Assembly (NCBI GenBank): GCA_902729315.2 | Contig: LR746264.1 | Span: forward strand, 5,605,878 to 5,669,877 | Reading direction: 5' to 3' | DNA: 64,000 nucleotides | DNA from: Spirodela intermedia | Lineage: Eukaryota; Streptophyta; Magnoliopsida; Alismatales; Araceae | Shown: one piece after another, positions 33,567-46,519 of the stretch | Layout: every line of letters starts with the position of its first letter | How positions within the stretch are numbered: position 1 is the first letter of the stretch | The notes under the pieces: generated by a model | Databases searched by the model: none | Told to the model about the DNA's origin: nothing | Seen by the model: only the letters and a program-made list of their open reading frames with translations | Position numbers and translations under genes: made by a program

Positions 33567-36021
33567 TTAGAAATAAACAGCAAGCTTCTGACCGATGGAG
33601 TCCTGCAATCTATTACATTTTTCAAGCATTGCTGCCAACCTATCCACCCTCAACTTTTCTCCATCAACGAGTGCAACCTTTCCATTCGGAGCCACATAGT
33701 CAGCACGGCTCTCCCAAGGGGGAGTACAGCCGGCAGTGCCAATAACAAGATCAACTGCGCCATTAGATACTTTGGAGGTTTGCCGTCCATTGGGCTCAAT
33801 CGATTCGGACCGCTGGGCCGAAAGAACGTTGCCGGCAGTGTCCACCCACTCCTCCAGGCGGATCCGAGACGAGGAACGCGCCAACTGGGGAGCCCAGGGA
33901 AGAGTGTTGTACTGAGCCGGCTCCATTGCAGGAAGTCTCTTCTCCATCACATAGGCATCCGTGAATTTCCCGCCGGACAAACCTACCAGGCGCCAATTAT
34001 AGATCCGACGAAAGATCATGACCCATCCTGGGATGTTGAAGTGGGGAGGACCCCGGCGTTCGAGACAAGCTCCCTTCTGCCTACATCTCTTTATGGCCCT
34101 AATAAGAGGTCAATTCTTGCATCACTGGTCCAGTCTACTCTCGGCAACATATGAATGACTTGAGAATCATAGGGTAAGTCCCTCAGCAGGTCGATCTCTG
34201 GTCCCGGCCAGCCATTTCTGTTCATATCCACTGCTGCACGGATTTCCTCCGCAGAACGATCCAATGCCTTGTTAAAGATGCCAACACAATGGCCCGGACT
34301 AACCTCAGACGGTTCAAAATTCTCCGGGGCAGCCAGCAAAGAATTCAAGAAGCCCACGACCAAGTCACGCACCCCAACCCGGTGAAGACGGGGTTGGAGA
34401 GGTGAATTTTCCACCAGCCAATGTAGACAACCTTTGAGATGATTATCACTGAAGAAGCCCTTGGTAAGGTTCCCATTGTCAAAGAAGAAAACACGGTAGC
34501 TGCTTATAACTGCCCTGTTCAAGCGCCCAAGGGCCAAGCCGTCGATGATCACTGACTGAGGATCAAAACCACCTCCGTGCGAATCGTAGCAGCTCAAGAT
34601 CAGAAGAGGCAGAGTAGTCCATGGGATACCCTCTGAGACGAGAAATATAACGGCAGACAAGCCAGCCATGGTGCAGTCCTCAGATCCCACCCTCCTAACA
34701 ACAGAGTAGCAGCAAGGCTTTGGAGGACCGATCTCAGCAGGATTGTTCACAAGCATCCTCCAGATTGATAAGGTAGGAGAAGAGAGAACACACCCGTCAT
34801 CCTCTGTTCCGGAGCCCATGAGCTTCCAGAGGAACGACGACAAGAACATTTGATTATTTTTACCTCCACTGTTGTCTATTTGCAGGCAAACGGCCAATTT
34901 CCAGACCAGGCATTTTGCAAGCGGATTTCTCGCTCTTAGAATTGGAGCAACCACCTCTGAAACATTAAACCTGCACCATGACCTTCGATAATTACAATAT
35001 CGCTCCACTGCAGCATGATTGATGTTCAGACTGGCGGTTGGATGGCTCTCCTGTTTAGGTAAAATGTAAATAACATGAGACGGAAGTGTCAACGAATAAG
35101 AAAGGTCCTAAAAAAATAAAAAAACAAGTAGAGATTGCGGAGTTTTGGAGACTACTTACGATCATAGTTTGCCGAACAGGTGGTCCCAATGACAGCGAAC
35201 ATAAAACAACATATGCTAACGACCGTCTTTGCTCTCTCATTTCTCTCTTTATTGAGGAGTAACGCTTCTATGTCCTAACCACAGAAAAAGAGAGAGTAAA
35301 GTGAGCTTTCATCCAATGTAGAGTAAATCCTGAGAGGACAAAAGATCTCAGTGATAACGGACCTTAATATCCTCTTGAGCCTCGCGGTAACTTCTTTGTG
35401 GTGTACAGATGCTGCCGTTCGCTCATCCAAAGTGTACTTCTCAATTTATAGAACTAACTTTGGACTTTCTGGTTCCTCAGATTTTATGGGCATTCCAATC
35501 TGATGAGATGAGACGATTTCATTCAATGTACTCTCTGCATGGCTCAGAGAGTAGCTCATCATCATTGACGAGTGGTGGGATACATAAAGACTCAATTACT
35601 GGTGTATCACGTGCCATCCCCATCTGCACATTATCCGTTTCACTTTCAGCAACACTTTCGAAACTGGTGGGGAACGGCTCCTCAAGCATCATTCGATGTT
35701 CCATTACCTCTTTGGATCCATGGTCAGCTATAAAATCAGGCATTTTGTTGCAGCTAGTTCAATATATCCTTCTGGAACAGGAAGTTCCATTTCTCCTGCA
35801 TCAAATCCGTTAATATCACTGGATGAAAGTTCATCAGGGCTAAAAAGGCCCTGATTATGTCAGACCATCCAAATATTTTTTGACCGTTTGAACTTGACTA
35901 GTTGTGAGCAGTTTCTTGGGTAGACTGTTAAAGATCGGCCCTCCTTTCAGCATGTATGGTTCCTCAAATCTCATCGTTGACAATCCATAATATTCTAAGA
36001 GGCTGTCAATATATCTTCTCC
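33567..36021 (-). pseudogene. Truncated SAC3B pseudogene (exons 10-12)
   Basis: The block 33138-36222 is a copy of 49797-53132, including the last three SAC3B exons, introns 10 and 11, and about 430 bp past the stop. The exon 12 copy (about 35046-33567) is very similar to the parent. Damage includes a one-base deletion near 34107 that creates a stop soon after DARIDLLL, a 168-bp deletion at 34080 (parent 50738-50905) and a 45-bp in-frame deletion near 34617. The exon 10 copy (36021 to about 35340) is frameshifted. Exons 1-9, with the SAC3/GANP domain, are absent, so it cannot encode a functional SAC3B, although transcripts or small RNAs are possible. Confidence 0.93.
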
Positions 36022-36261
36022 CTAAACCAAAGAAAAATAAAAGTAGGGTATTATGCCTAGCAGACCAATTATGAACTTGTACGGCTAAATACTGAAACCA
36101 GTATAAAAATGTGAGTCTATAGATTTAATTATATAGCACGAAAATATGATGTATCCTGAGGTAAATATCTCCTATCTTCTTAGCTACTGATCCGGGGATC
36201 CTGAACATGAGGGAGAGAGAGAGATCCGGGGGACTTTCATCCATGCTGTACATGCTAACTA

Positions 36262-37610
36262 ATTAGGTTCAAGCGAAATTTCTTCTGCTGACTGTTAACG
36301 TCGCAACCAAATGATGAAGCTTATACGGACAGCAATGTGAGTTGGGTGCTTGTGACATGTCATATAAAGAAAAAATGCTTCTTAATGAGCACTCCCCATA
36401 AGCAAGCAAGATCAAGACATCACCTAAAGCATATTATTCAGACAGGATGAAGTCGTCTCCACTGGCCCCTCTGCATTAGTGTAACGGGGCCTAAAAAAGC
36501 CAGCTTTCACAACTTCCATGGCAGATCAGCTGCCTTTGCTTCAAGATTCCTTCAAGAAATAATTATTGGTCTCTTGTCCGGTGACATGACACCCTCGTTT
36601 TATCTAAGATTAACATTTATTATAGTTCTAGTGTTTGAGTGGGCTTTCATAAGCTTTGTTGCGAAATTCTCTACGAATGGCGTCTTCTTGTAGCATTTTC
36701 ATGTTTTCCCTTTCATGTAGCATTTTTATAACGATTTACTAACCACTAGGCATCACTTTCTAGTCAACACTGAAATTTCAGACAGCTGAAATGTCATTTT
36801 TATGCATGTGCTAAAATTTCTTGCACGAACAATTTTCTCCAGTTGAATCGCCTTGAATAACAAATTCAATGTGGAGATAAGACTTCATGTGAAAGGCTCA
36901 GCTGGTAGCTGAACAAGAAACAGGAAATATGCACCTAAAATAGCGATGAAAACTTCGGGTTAAAAACATTCAAAGCAGCAGTATTGGTTCAACTCTCACT
37001 GTCATTGATTAGGGAGTATATTCTGGGTGGTGGAAAGGGTGCACATGAATGCCGACAACTCCCAATATATCTGCCACCCTGCATGGTTATGTAAACTTGC
37101 ATGTTATCTCGTACCCAGAAAGTAAACTGAATGATAACGATCTCACTGCAACATGAGGTTTGACACCGTGGTTCAGACTTTATTAGAAAGCAGATTCATA
37201 TTTTAGGCTAGATGAAGGAACCTACAAGATATGGGTGGAGGAGAGAATGTTAAGGAAATATAACTGGGGATACAACGCACTGGATAGGGAGAGTTTTCCT
37301 ATATTTCAGGTCGACCCTGACGCCTATTATAGTCTCTAAGCCCCCTCCCCACCCTGAAAGGATAACTGCGAGAATTTTACAAGTTTGCCTCCACTATTTA
37401 TGGTAACAAGTCTTACTTAAGATAAAAATTTTGAACAACACAACAAGCAAAAAAAAAAGCCGACTTAAAATAGGCCAAATATGATTAGAAAATGTTTTCA
37501 AGATTTAAAGATCTAGATTGAACGATGACATACCAAAACATTTCACCATAGGAAGAATCTAATACTAGAGTTGTATAACTTCGAGTTTCAAGAATTGGTA
37601 ACATCTCATC
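36262..37610. repeat. Segmental repeat B (copy 2)
   Basis: This is the counterpart of 31698-32610. It begins within about 40 bp of the end of the SAC3B-derived block (36222) and runs straight into repeat A copy 2. It carries an extra 400 bp or so (about 36940-37340) relative to copy 1. Confidence 0.8.
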
Positions 37611-37639
37611 ATTGAGAGCCTAATACCCAAGGACCCTCA

Positions 37640-39190
37640 AGAACAGTTTGATGAATTGAATTAGAATACTATAATATTATTTTTAACTAGGAAATATTAA
37701 TATATTTTCATAAGTGCTCAGAACTCAGATTAGTCCATAGCAAGTATTGAAATGACCACAATATATGATAATCACAATTGACTTGGGTTAACATATAAGC
37801 TTGGGTTGACAGATACTACCTTGGGATTACATAGATAGGGTTAGCTTTATTTTGGTTAGCGCACTAAATATAAGCATATTTGTTGTTTTTTCTTTATTTG
37901 GCCTATCTTTACTTGCCAAACATTTCTGCCCTTGGTTTTCATTAGTTTTCTTTATAAATATAATTTATATTTACAATATCAATGTATATTTTTTATAAGA
38001 AATTTAACAATATGACTTCATGCTAAATATCAAGACAATAGATTACCTTTTTACCAACATTAGGATCACTCCCTCATAGTGCATTGATACAAAAAATCAG
38101 ATTCAATGAACTTACATCAGCTGCCTCTTTGTTGACAATTTGAATGTTAGAAGGATTTGGAAATGCAAGAGCATGCAATATATTATTCTGAAGTTTAGAG
38201 ATGTGTAGGATTAATCAATGAGGCAATATACTCATTTCCACAAAAAATGTGATCAACAATCGTTTCTGTATAATGAATAAAGTTTTATTAGATCCAATTT
38301 TAAAAAAACCTATAATTATTTCAAGGAACAATTTATATTTGAATTATTATTATCATTTTGAGTGAAAGTGTTTGCTTTTGACTAATGAAAGAGAAATGAA
38401 AAAACTTCACAGAAAATGTGATGTAAGAAAGGTCATTCTAAAAAAAAAAAGAGTGTACAATAAAATGATACTTATGATTAAGAATTAATTCATGTAAAAT
38501 TTGTTGAAAAGTTACATGAAATAAAATAAAAGATTATGCAAATCTCTTTGATTCTCATTTGAGAAACAGATGTGTAAAGAGAGGAGGAAAACTAACCATA
38601 GATAACTTGCCCTGTCTTCAAATCATCTCTCTCTCTCTCTCTCTCGTTCTCTCTCTCTTCAAGGGATATGAGAGTGCAGCTAATATTCCACTTTCCTCTG
38701 AGAATCTAACTCGGGCTTCAAAAAAGATCTGACAACACATGGTTTGACATGGACCAGGGATAGCCCTGCTTGTCACGTGCTAGATTATCGGATCATAGTT
38801 TCAGAGCAGATCTGCAACACTGATATAAGGCCAAACGGTGGTCCAAATGAGCATGCATGGCGTGTATGAGTTAGCTACCATGTGGTATACGTGACATGCT
38901 TAGAGGAGTGCTGCATACGTGGAGGCAATATGGTAGCACGGTACAGGATGTGAGAGTAGAAGAAGCTTAGTGTGCGTGTGCACTAGTATCGTGCGGCACG
39001 ATGGCCACAACAACAACACAAGGTGGTCAGCAACAAGTGCATGGAGGTATGTGGCAAGTGGCGGCACGGTACAAATGTCATATGGCGCTTCTAATAAAAG
39101 ACAATGGAAAACATTGGTTAAATCAAAAGAGATCAGGGGACATTTGGCAAGTTCGTAGTGGAATCATAGTAGATATTAACATGGAATGAG
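37640..39190. repeat. Segmental repeat A (copy 2)
   Basis: This matches the 3' flank of the NLR gene (23960-24560, 26300-26600 and 27640-27980), in the same orientation. A CT microsatellite at about 38624-38660 corresponds to the one at 27640-27683. The order B-A here is what lies between two adjacent NLR copies in a tandem array, but no second NLR is present. Confidence 0.72.
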
Positions 39191-39460
39191 GGAACTAATG
39201 AGGAGCAGCTCGGATTGAGTAATTTAAGAAAACCACTTGAAGGTAAAATATTAGTTCATTTAATAGATCTAAAATATTTTCTACCATGAGATTATGATCA
39301 ATTGACTATGCAAAGGTAGCTATCCTTATGATCTCTCACAGGTAGCAAGAAAATATATGAAATAAAAAAAATAAATATACTAGGAGATGAGGGAGATATA
39401 CTAGAGTCTTGTGCTCCATTGAATGATGGGTGTGATTGTTGACTAATTTTTTATCGATTG
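39191..39460. other. Unassigned spacer
   Basis: This is AT-rich DNA between repeat A copy 2 and the start of the Gypsy relic. No feature was recognised. Confidence 0.4.
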
Positions 39461-39469
39461 TTGACTAAC

Positions 39470-40349
39470 GACCATTGACCATGACTTACGACGCGGACCA
39501 GGCGGGGGTTGGTTCAGACCTCGTAAGAGGGACCGGCACAGACTAGATGGTCCGACATGGTTCGAACCAGTAGGACGAACCAGTGCAGACCAGTTGTTCG
39601 ATCGGTTCGGACCACCGAACCGAGTGGTTCAAGCCTACGCAACCTGATCAAGCTGGGCCCAAAGGAAATGGGCTAATCAGGCCGAGAAGGTCAGGGCCCA
39701 CAAACTGGAGGGGTTAAACCTAAATCGAAGGAGAGAGGAGAGAGTGAATCGGGCAGCGGCGGAAGAAAATGGGGGCAGAGCAGGCGAAGGGCGGAGGCTG
39801 GGATGGAGGCGACGGCAGCGGCCGACGGCGACAACCATCAACAGCGCAGGTGACAACGGGGGCAAGCTACAGCAGTGGGTGACAAGGACAACAAGGGGCA
39901 AGCTGTGGCTATGACTAAGATGGTGATTGGTGAGGGGCAAGCCGGCGGCGAGCAGAGGGAAGTCTAGAGTGATGAGAGACAACGAGAGGCAAACCGGCAG
40001 CTGAGAGAGAGAAGGTGATGAGCCCCCTTCATGGATCACCTTGACTCACAGATTATGGCTCCCAAGATAGGAATTAGGATAATTATCCATGTGATTGATA
40101 GCTGGAAGAAAGTATATGGCAGAATAGGTGGACAAAAGGGAAATCCACTCCTGCCTCTTCCCAACAGCTGAGGTGGGCTCAGTTGGAGCGCTTTCCACGT
40201 GGCTTGACTGTGGACACTAGAGTTTTCAACAATAATCCCTCCCATTTTTTGAACCTGGTCCTCAAGGTGAAAGTGAGGAAATTGATGGATAATACATTGT
40301 GCGCCTTTGGATTGCTGGGGCGATGCCGAATGTCTAATAGAGCCCCAGG
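39470..40349 (-). mobile_element. 3' end of a decayed Ty3/gypsy element (left half)
   Basis: On the minus strand, 40036-40349 reads into the last part of a Gypsy chromodomain, with the family-typical FPHFHLEDQVQ near 40250. To its left, 39470-40030 is probably LTR or untranslated sequence; it contains many 'ggttcggacc/gaaccag' repeats near 39520-39640. The polyprotein resumes on the far side of the inserted Copia at 46845. The left LTR boundary could not be set. Confidence 0.7.
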
Positions 40350-40714
40350 TGATAGGAACGAAGTTGCGTAAGCGTACCGTCGGAGTCCATGACAGGAGAT
40401 GGCCTTCTACTTCAATCACTAGGGAATTTCTCCATAGGAAGATGGGGACCTTGAGGACTCCGACGATGATGAAGCAGGGACCAAACCCTTGAATTTATAG
40501 CCTCAAAAAGAGGCTCGACGATTTCAATCTCTTCCATCAAAGGATTGAAACCGTCAAATTGTTTCAATCCCTTCCATCAATAGATTGAAATCGTCGACCA
40601 AGTTTCTACATGATCTTTCTCCATACTCCATTCCATACTACCTCAAAACAACTGTTGCAATAACTATTATGCACAATAATGGTATGAGCAGCCCACAAAT
40701 GGAAATATTTAATA
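40350..40714 (-). repeat. 3' LTR of the nested Copia element
   Basis: This stretch is very similar to 46520-46844. On the minus strand the LTR ends in GTTCCTATCA. Its start is mutated to TATTAAATATTT from TGTTGGATATTT in the other LTR. A polypurine tract (minus strand aagtgggagat) lies immediately outside at 40715-40725. It is about 40 bp longer than its partner because a short palindromic unit (gatttcaatc to gattgaaatc) is present twice. Confidence 0.93.
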
Positions 40715-43700
40715 ATCTCCCACTTGGACTGCACACTATGACTATCTAGTCATTTGTATATTTTTATCTTTATGATCTCAAAACCTAATTATTGTCACAT
40801 AAGATAAAATGCATCAGTCTCGTCCATCAATACTAAAATATAGGACTGCAACAACTTTCATTGTGATTTCATGTAACTAAGCCATACCAATCACTTATGT
40901 TCTCATGATGAATGACATAGATTAAGTATGGACGTGTAGCATGAAAATTTCAAATAAGATTTAATTTGAACATTTCTAACAAGTCCTTTATACAAATCAA
41001 CATTCAAAATAGACAAAAATAAGATTAAACTTTATTTCTATAGAAATATTTTACAAGTCCACAATGAAGAATACCAAAATACAAACTCCCACTCAAATCA
41101 CAATTCTTTCCAAGGAAGAACACTCATGTGAGTGACATAATCTAAAAAGATCTTAGGCAACAAGCCTTTGGTAAGCGGATCCACAATCATTGAGTTTGTG
41201 CTAATATGTTTGCAGATACTTCCCCATTTTGAATCCTTTCTTTGACAACCAAGTACTTAATATCTATATACTTAAACTTTGTTAAACTCTTATTATTATT
41301 GGAAAATAACACAGTTGATTTATTGTCATAATATATTCTTGAGAGGTTTCTAAATACCACTCACGATTTGAAGCCCAGTGACAGTTATTCAACCATAATA
41401 CTTGATTAGATGCCTCGTACATAGCAGTATATTCTATAGCCATTGTGGAGGAGGCTACAAGTGATTGCTTTGCACTCCTCCTATGAAATGGCTCCACTAG
41501 CTAGCAGAAATATATAACGTGACGTAGATCTTCTTGAATCTTGACATTTGGCAAAGTCAGAATCAATGTAATCGACGATCTCCATTTGACTTGACTTTCT
41601 ATATGTGAGCATGTGATATTTAGTTTTTTGTAAATAATGTATGACTCTCTCTGTTGTTATCTCGTGATCCATTCCTTGAATTGCTCAAGTATCTGCCTAA
41701 CATCCCAATAATATATGCTATATTTGAACGTGTACAAACTTGGGCATACATCACATATCCTATAGTCAATGCATAAAGAATGTTATGCATTTCTTTTACT
41801 TCATGATCATTTTTAGGGCATTGACTAAGACAAAATTTATCTCCTCTAGCCATGGGGGTGTTTCTAACTTTATAATTTTGCATCCCAAACCTTTTGAGAA
41901 TTTTCTCAATATAGGCTTGTTGTGACAATCTTAGGATGTTTTGAGTGTGATCTCGATGTATTTGTATACCTAAAACAAATGAGGCTTTACTAAGATCCTT
42001 CATCTCAAAGTTCCTTGGCAAGAATGATTTACTTTCACTTAATAGAACCAAATCATTACATGCTTAGTAAGATGTCATCCACATATAAAATCAAGAATAT
42101 GTACTTACTCCCTCTAAACTTATGGTATAGACAATCATCAATTTTATTCATTTCAAAGCTATATGAAGTGATAATTTGATGAAATTTGTGATACTACTAA
42201 TAAGAAGCTTGCTTGAGTTTATATATAGATTTCTTTAATTTACAAACTAATTCTTTTGAGTCTTTAGATACAAACTTTTCAGATTGTATCATATATATGG
42301 ATTTCCTCAATGTCTCTATTCAAGAAAAACTATCTTCACGTCCCTTTGATGAAGCTCAAGATCATAATGCACAACTAGTGCCATTATTATTCGAAAATAG
42401 TCTTTTGTTGAAACTGAAGTAAAAGTCTCTTTATAATTAATGCCTTCCTTTTGAGTAAACCCTTTAGTGACAAGACGAGCTTTATATCTTCTCCTTGTCA
42501 CTTTTTGAATCCCTTATTGATTTTAAATATTCATTTACAACTAGTAGGTTTCACACATTTAGGTAATGGAATGAGATCCCAAACATCATTATTCTTCATG
42601 GAATTTAATTTCTTCATTCATGCTATGATCTACTTTTGAGAACTAGAACTTTCTATCACTTGATGGAACTTGATTTGATCATCTTTCTTGATGCCCAAGT
42701 TTATTTTATGCTCTTGAAGACATACAAAATAGTCATTTGGAATTGCACCCTTTCTCTTTCTAGTAGATTCTTCTTAATAACATTGATTCTTGAGGTTGTT
42801 GAGTTTGAATTTCTAAAGTAAAAGTTCTTGAGTATTATTTTGTTCATGAGTTATTATTTCATCAATGTCAAGTGATTGAACTTTATCTTGAACATTTTTA
42901 GAAACAATAAGAGACATTGATAAACAACCCTCCTCAAAAGTAATATCTCTAACCTTATCTCCCCCCATAAACTCATCATCCTTAAAAAATATAGAATTAT
43001 CTGTTTTAAAAATAGTCTTACTAGTAGTATCATAAAATTTCTGTCCCCTAGATTGTTCGGAGTAACTAATAAAGTGACAACTCAATGTCCTAGAGTCAAG
43101 TTTTCTTTCATTAGACCTATAAGGTCTTGCTTTTACAAGACAACCTTAAACTCGTAAGATATTTTAAACTAGGTTTTTTACTTATCCAAAACTCATAAGG
43201 GGTTTCTAATGTTGCTTTTGTTGATACTCGATTGAGTAAATAAGTCGATGTTTTTAATGCTTCACCCCAAAGAGATTCAAGTAAAGAAGTTTGACTAATC
43301 ATACTTCTTACCATGTCTTTGAGTGTTCAGTTTCGTCTCTCTACAATACCATTTATGCTAGGAAGTCTTGACATGGTGTATTGAGGGACAATTTCATACT
43401 CTTCAAGAAATTTAACAAAAAGTCCTTGACGTTGTTCACTCGATCTGTTATTTATACCATAATATTCACCACCACGGTCGGATCTTATGACCTTAATAAT
43501 CCTTACATTAATTAATTTTCAACTTCAGCCTTATAATTTTTGAACACATCCAAGGCTTGAGATTTCTCATGAATAAGATAGAAGTATTCGAATCAAGAAT
43601 AATCATCAATGAAAGTGATAAAATATTATTGCACATTCAAAGATGTTGTAGGAAATGATCTGCAAATAGTATGAATCAATTCCAAGACTTGTGAAGCTCG

Positions 43701-45404
43701 ATTGGAACATGTTTTTTTCATATTCATTTGTTTTCCCTTAATGCATCTGACACATGTCAAAGTCTTTAAAATCAAGGGAATGAAGAATTCCATTCTAACA
43801 CTAGCCTTTCAATTATCTTTTGAGAAATGTGACACAACCTTTTGTGTCATAAAGAGGATGAATTCTCATTTCCTAACTTTTGTTTTGTACCAATAGAACT
43901 TATTTAGAAGGATTATTCTGAAGAAACCTTAGTGTCAACCAAATATAAACTATCATAAGTATCAAGACTTCTAGTGCCTATAAGTATTGAATTTTGAAAA
44001 AGATTGAATTTTTATTTCTAAATAAACAATGATAACCAGATTTGTCCAAAATGAAAATAGAAATCAAGTTATGCCAAAAAATGGTACAATGAATGCCTTA
44101 TTCAAATACAAATAATAGTCAAGTTTTCATGGTAACTTTAAAGACACCAACAACCTCGACCTTCGTCGTATTGCCGTCACCTTGATAGATGAGTCGTTCA
44201 TCTTTATTTGGCTTGGGATGGACTGAGACAACCCTACATAGATACACTCACATGAGTATTAGCATCTAAAATCTACCCATCATGTGTATCTTGGTACATA
44301 AGCTAGATTTATTTTTGAACAAATAAAAGAGAGAAATGTACCTTTCTTCTTGAACCATTCAGAATGTTTAGCACAACCTTTCTTCAAGTGTTCAATCTTC
44401 TTACAAAAGAAACAACGTACTTCTTTTTGTTGCTTCTTCTTAGGTGGACCATTCAGCAATTTTGTTTGCCCTTACATTTTCCTTATCATTTATCTTTTCC
44501 AATGATGATAGAGTGAGATGAGCACTTTCACATTATTCTGACTTTAACCTCTCCTCCTACACACAATGCAAAATGAGCTCATTAAGGGACCAAGGGTCCT
44601 TTTGACAATTATAACTCACCTTAAATTGATTTTATTATGTAAGAAGAGATTTCAGAGGCATGTAAATAATGAACTCTTCTAAAAGTTCTAAGTTTAATTG
44701 TTTTTAATCTAGAACGAATGTAAGACATTTTCATAATGTACTCTCTTATATGTCTTTTTTCTTTATATTTCATGTTAGTAAGGCAATACATGAGAGTACT
44801 AGTCTCAGCTTTATCCTCTTTATGATACGTCTTCTCAATTTCTTAGAGGAGAAGTTTGACATTGGTTGTCTCTTCAGCTAAAGTATCCCTTAGGATATCA
44901 GGCGTTGTGCACTTGATGACCATTAGGTACATGCAATTTGATCTCTCCCAATTCTTATAGACCTTTTTTTCCTCAATAGAAGAAGAATCCTTAATGGCCT
45001 CAAATTGATCATTTCGCAAGGCATAGTTAACATCTGAAGCACCTAAGTATATTGATACGAATTTCTTTCATTTCTGAAAGTTTATACCACTTAGGAATGG
45101 AATTCAAATTTGTGCAAATATTTAAAACTTTATTTGAGCCTATACAAAGAATAAATAACTCACATGAGTAAAATTTTAAAGTTAAATTCAAACTATGATA
45201 TTTTTCCATCTCAAGAGATCCAACACAACATTAATATTCATCTTTGGATGATATTTTAATTTGCAAGTTATCATCTTGGCATGCTAGTCAAAATAGTTAA
45301 ACGATAAAAGATCACAAACAAAAAGTCTTCTTTTGGGCTGACTTAATGTTTCTTTTCATCTACGTCAATAATTGTAAAGTTTACTGGCATTGATATAATT
45401 ATTA

Positions 45405-45650
45405 TTTGGCCAAACACTCATTTTCCTTTGGGCCAACAAGTGTTTGCATAAATAACATCACATAGTTATGATAGTGTTTTGAAATGGACACTTTTAACAA
45501 TAGAGGTTGATATATCAACATATTGATTACTAACGTCCACTTAAAACAAAATACTCGACAAATACATATGTTTGAATTTTCATACATGCATTAAATTCGG
45601 CCAAACATTTATTTTCCTTTGGGCCAACAAATGTTTGCATGAATTTAATG
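45405..45650. repeat. Direct repeat in Copia leader/gag
   Basis: A block of about 45 bp, containing attttcctttgggccaacaa and flanked by 'ggccaaaca' and 'tgtttgcat', occurs at about 45410-45450 and again at 45600-45645. Spacing is about 185 bp. Confidence 0.85.
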
Positions 45651-46069
45651 CATGTGATTTTATGATGTATGAACCAAAAATAAATGAATTGAATAAAAAT
45701 ATTGAGAATTGCTCAAAAATTTTCAAAAAAAATAAATGAATTTCCAATAAAGTGAATTAATAAAATAAATTGCAAAAATAGTAATGAGATAATAAAAATG
45801 GGCAAATTTTCCCTTTAAAAAACCTGTTGGGCCTGACTTGGCAGGGCGGCCTTGTGAGCCGGCGCCTTGCGCGGCAGACCTAGTGAGCTGCGCCTGGCTC
45901 GGCGGTCCTAGTGGGCAACCCCAAAAAAGGGCCCAGCTCGCACACAGGCCGAGCGGTCTAGTTGGCCGCTGCCAGGCCTGAGCCCATATCACTGGGCGGA
46001 CCCAGTGGACTGGGCCAGTGAGCGCCCAGGACCGGGGTCCAACAGACGCTGGGAGGCGCTGCGTGGAGA

Positions 46070-46330
46070 TGCCCGCGCGCAATCCGGCAATCGCCGGAAA
46101 CGTCGGCAGGCGCCGCAACAGCCTCAGGCGACGCCGCGATGGTGTTTCGCGGCGACGCCCCCGCGCTATCCAGCAATCGCCGGAAACAACGGCAACGCCG
46201 CAAAACCCTCAGGCGACGCCGCGATGGTGCAGCGTGGCGACGCCCGCGCGCTATCCGGGAATTGCCGGAAACGACGGCAAGCGCCGCAAAACCCTCAGGG
46301 CGACGCCGCGATGGCGCATGGCCTTCAAAG
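46070..46330. repeat. GC-rich minisatellite, three units of about 85 bp, in Copia leader
   Basis: Three tandem units each contain 'aatcgccggaaac', 'cgccgcaa.a.cctcaggcgacgccgcgatgg' and 'cgacgcc', with imperfect conservation. They lie between the primer-binding site and gag on the minus strand. The long plus-strand frames here (46005-46499, 46018-46467) simply read through the repeats. Confidence 0.9.
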
Positions 46331-46519
46331 GCCGCAATGCCGCGTTGCGTGTTGCGCGGCCTTCGGAGACGCTGTCAGGCCTCCCCGCGCCATTGCACGG
46401 CTATTTCCGGCGACGTCAGGACGCCGAAAACGGCAACTTAAAACAGAAAAATTCAATTGTCGGATAGCACGACGAAATGGGAAAAAATTTCATCGATGAC
46501 CATGAAATCTGATACCAAT

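Noticed and set aside
34091-35092. 333-residue frame as an independent gene
   Set aside because: It is the exon 12 copy of SAC3B, with no exons for the SAC3/GANP domain and a frameshift, and is best treated as a pseudogene.
46070-46330. CRISPR-like array
   Set aside because: Units are contiguous, 85 bp and imperfect, with no repeat-spacer alternation, and the genome is nuclear plant DNA.
46005-46499. 164-residue plus-strand frame and overlapping frames
   Set aside because: These are translations of the GC-rich minisatellite in the Copia leader, on the non-coding strand.
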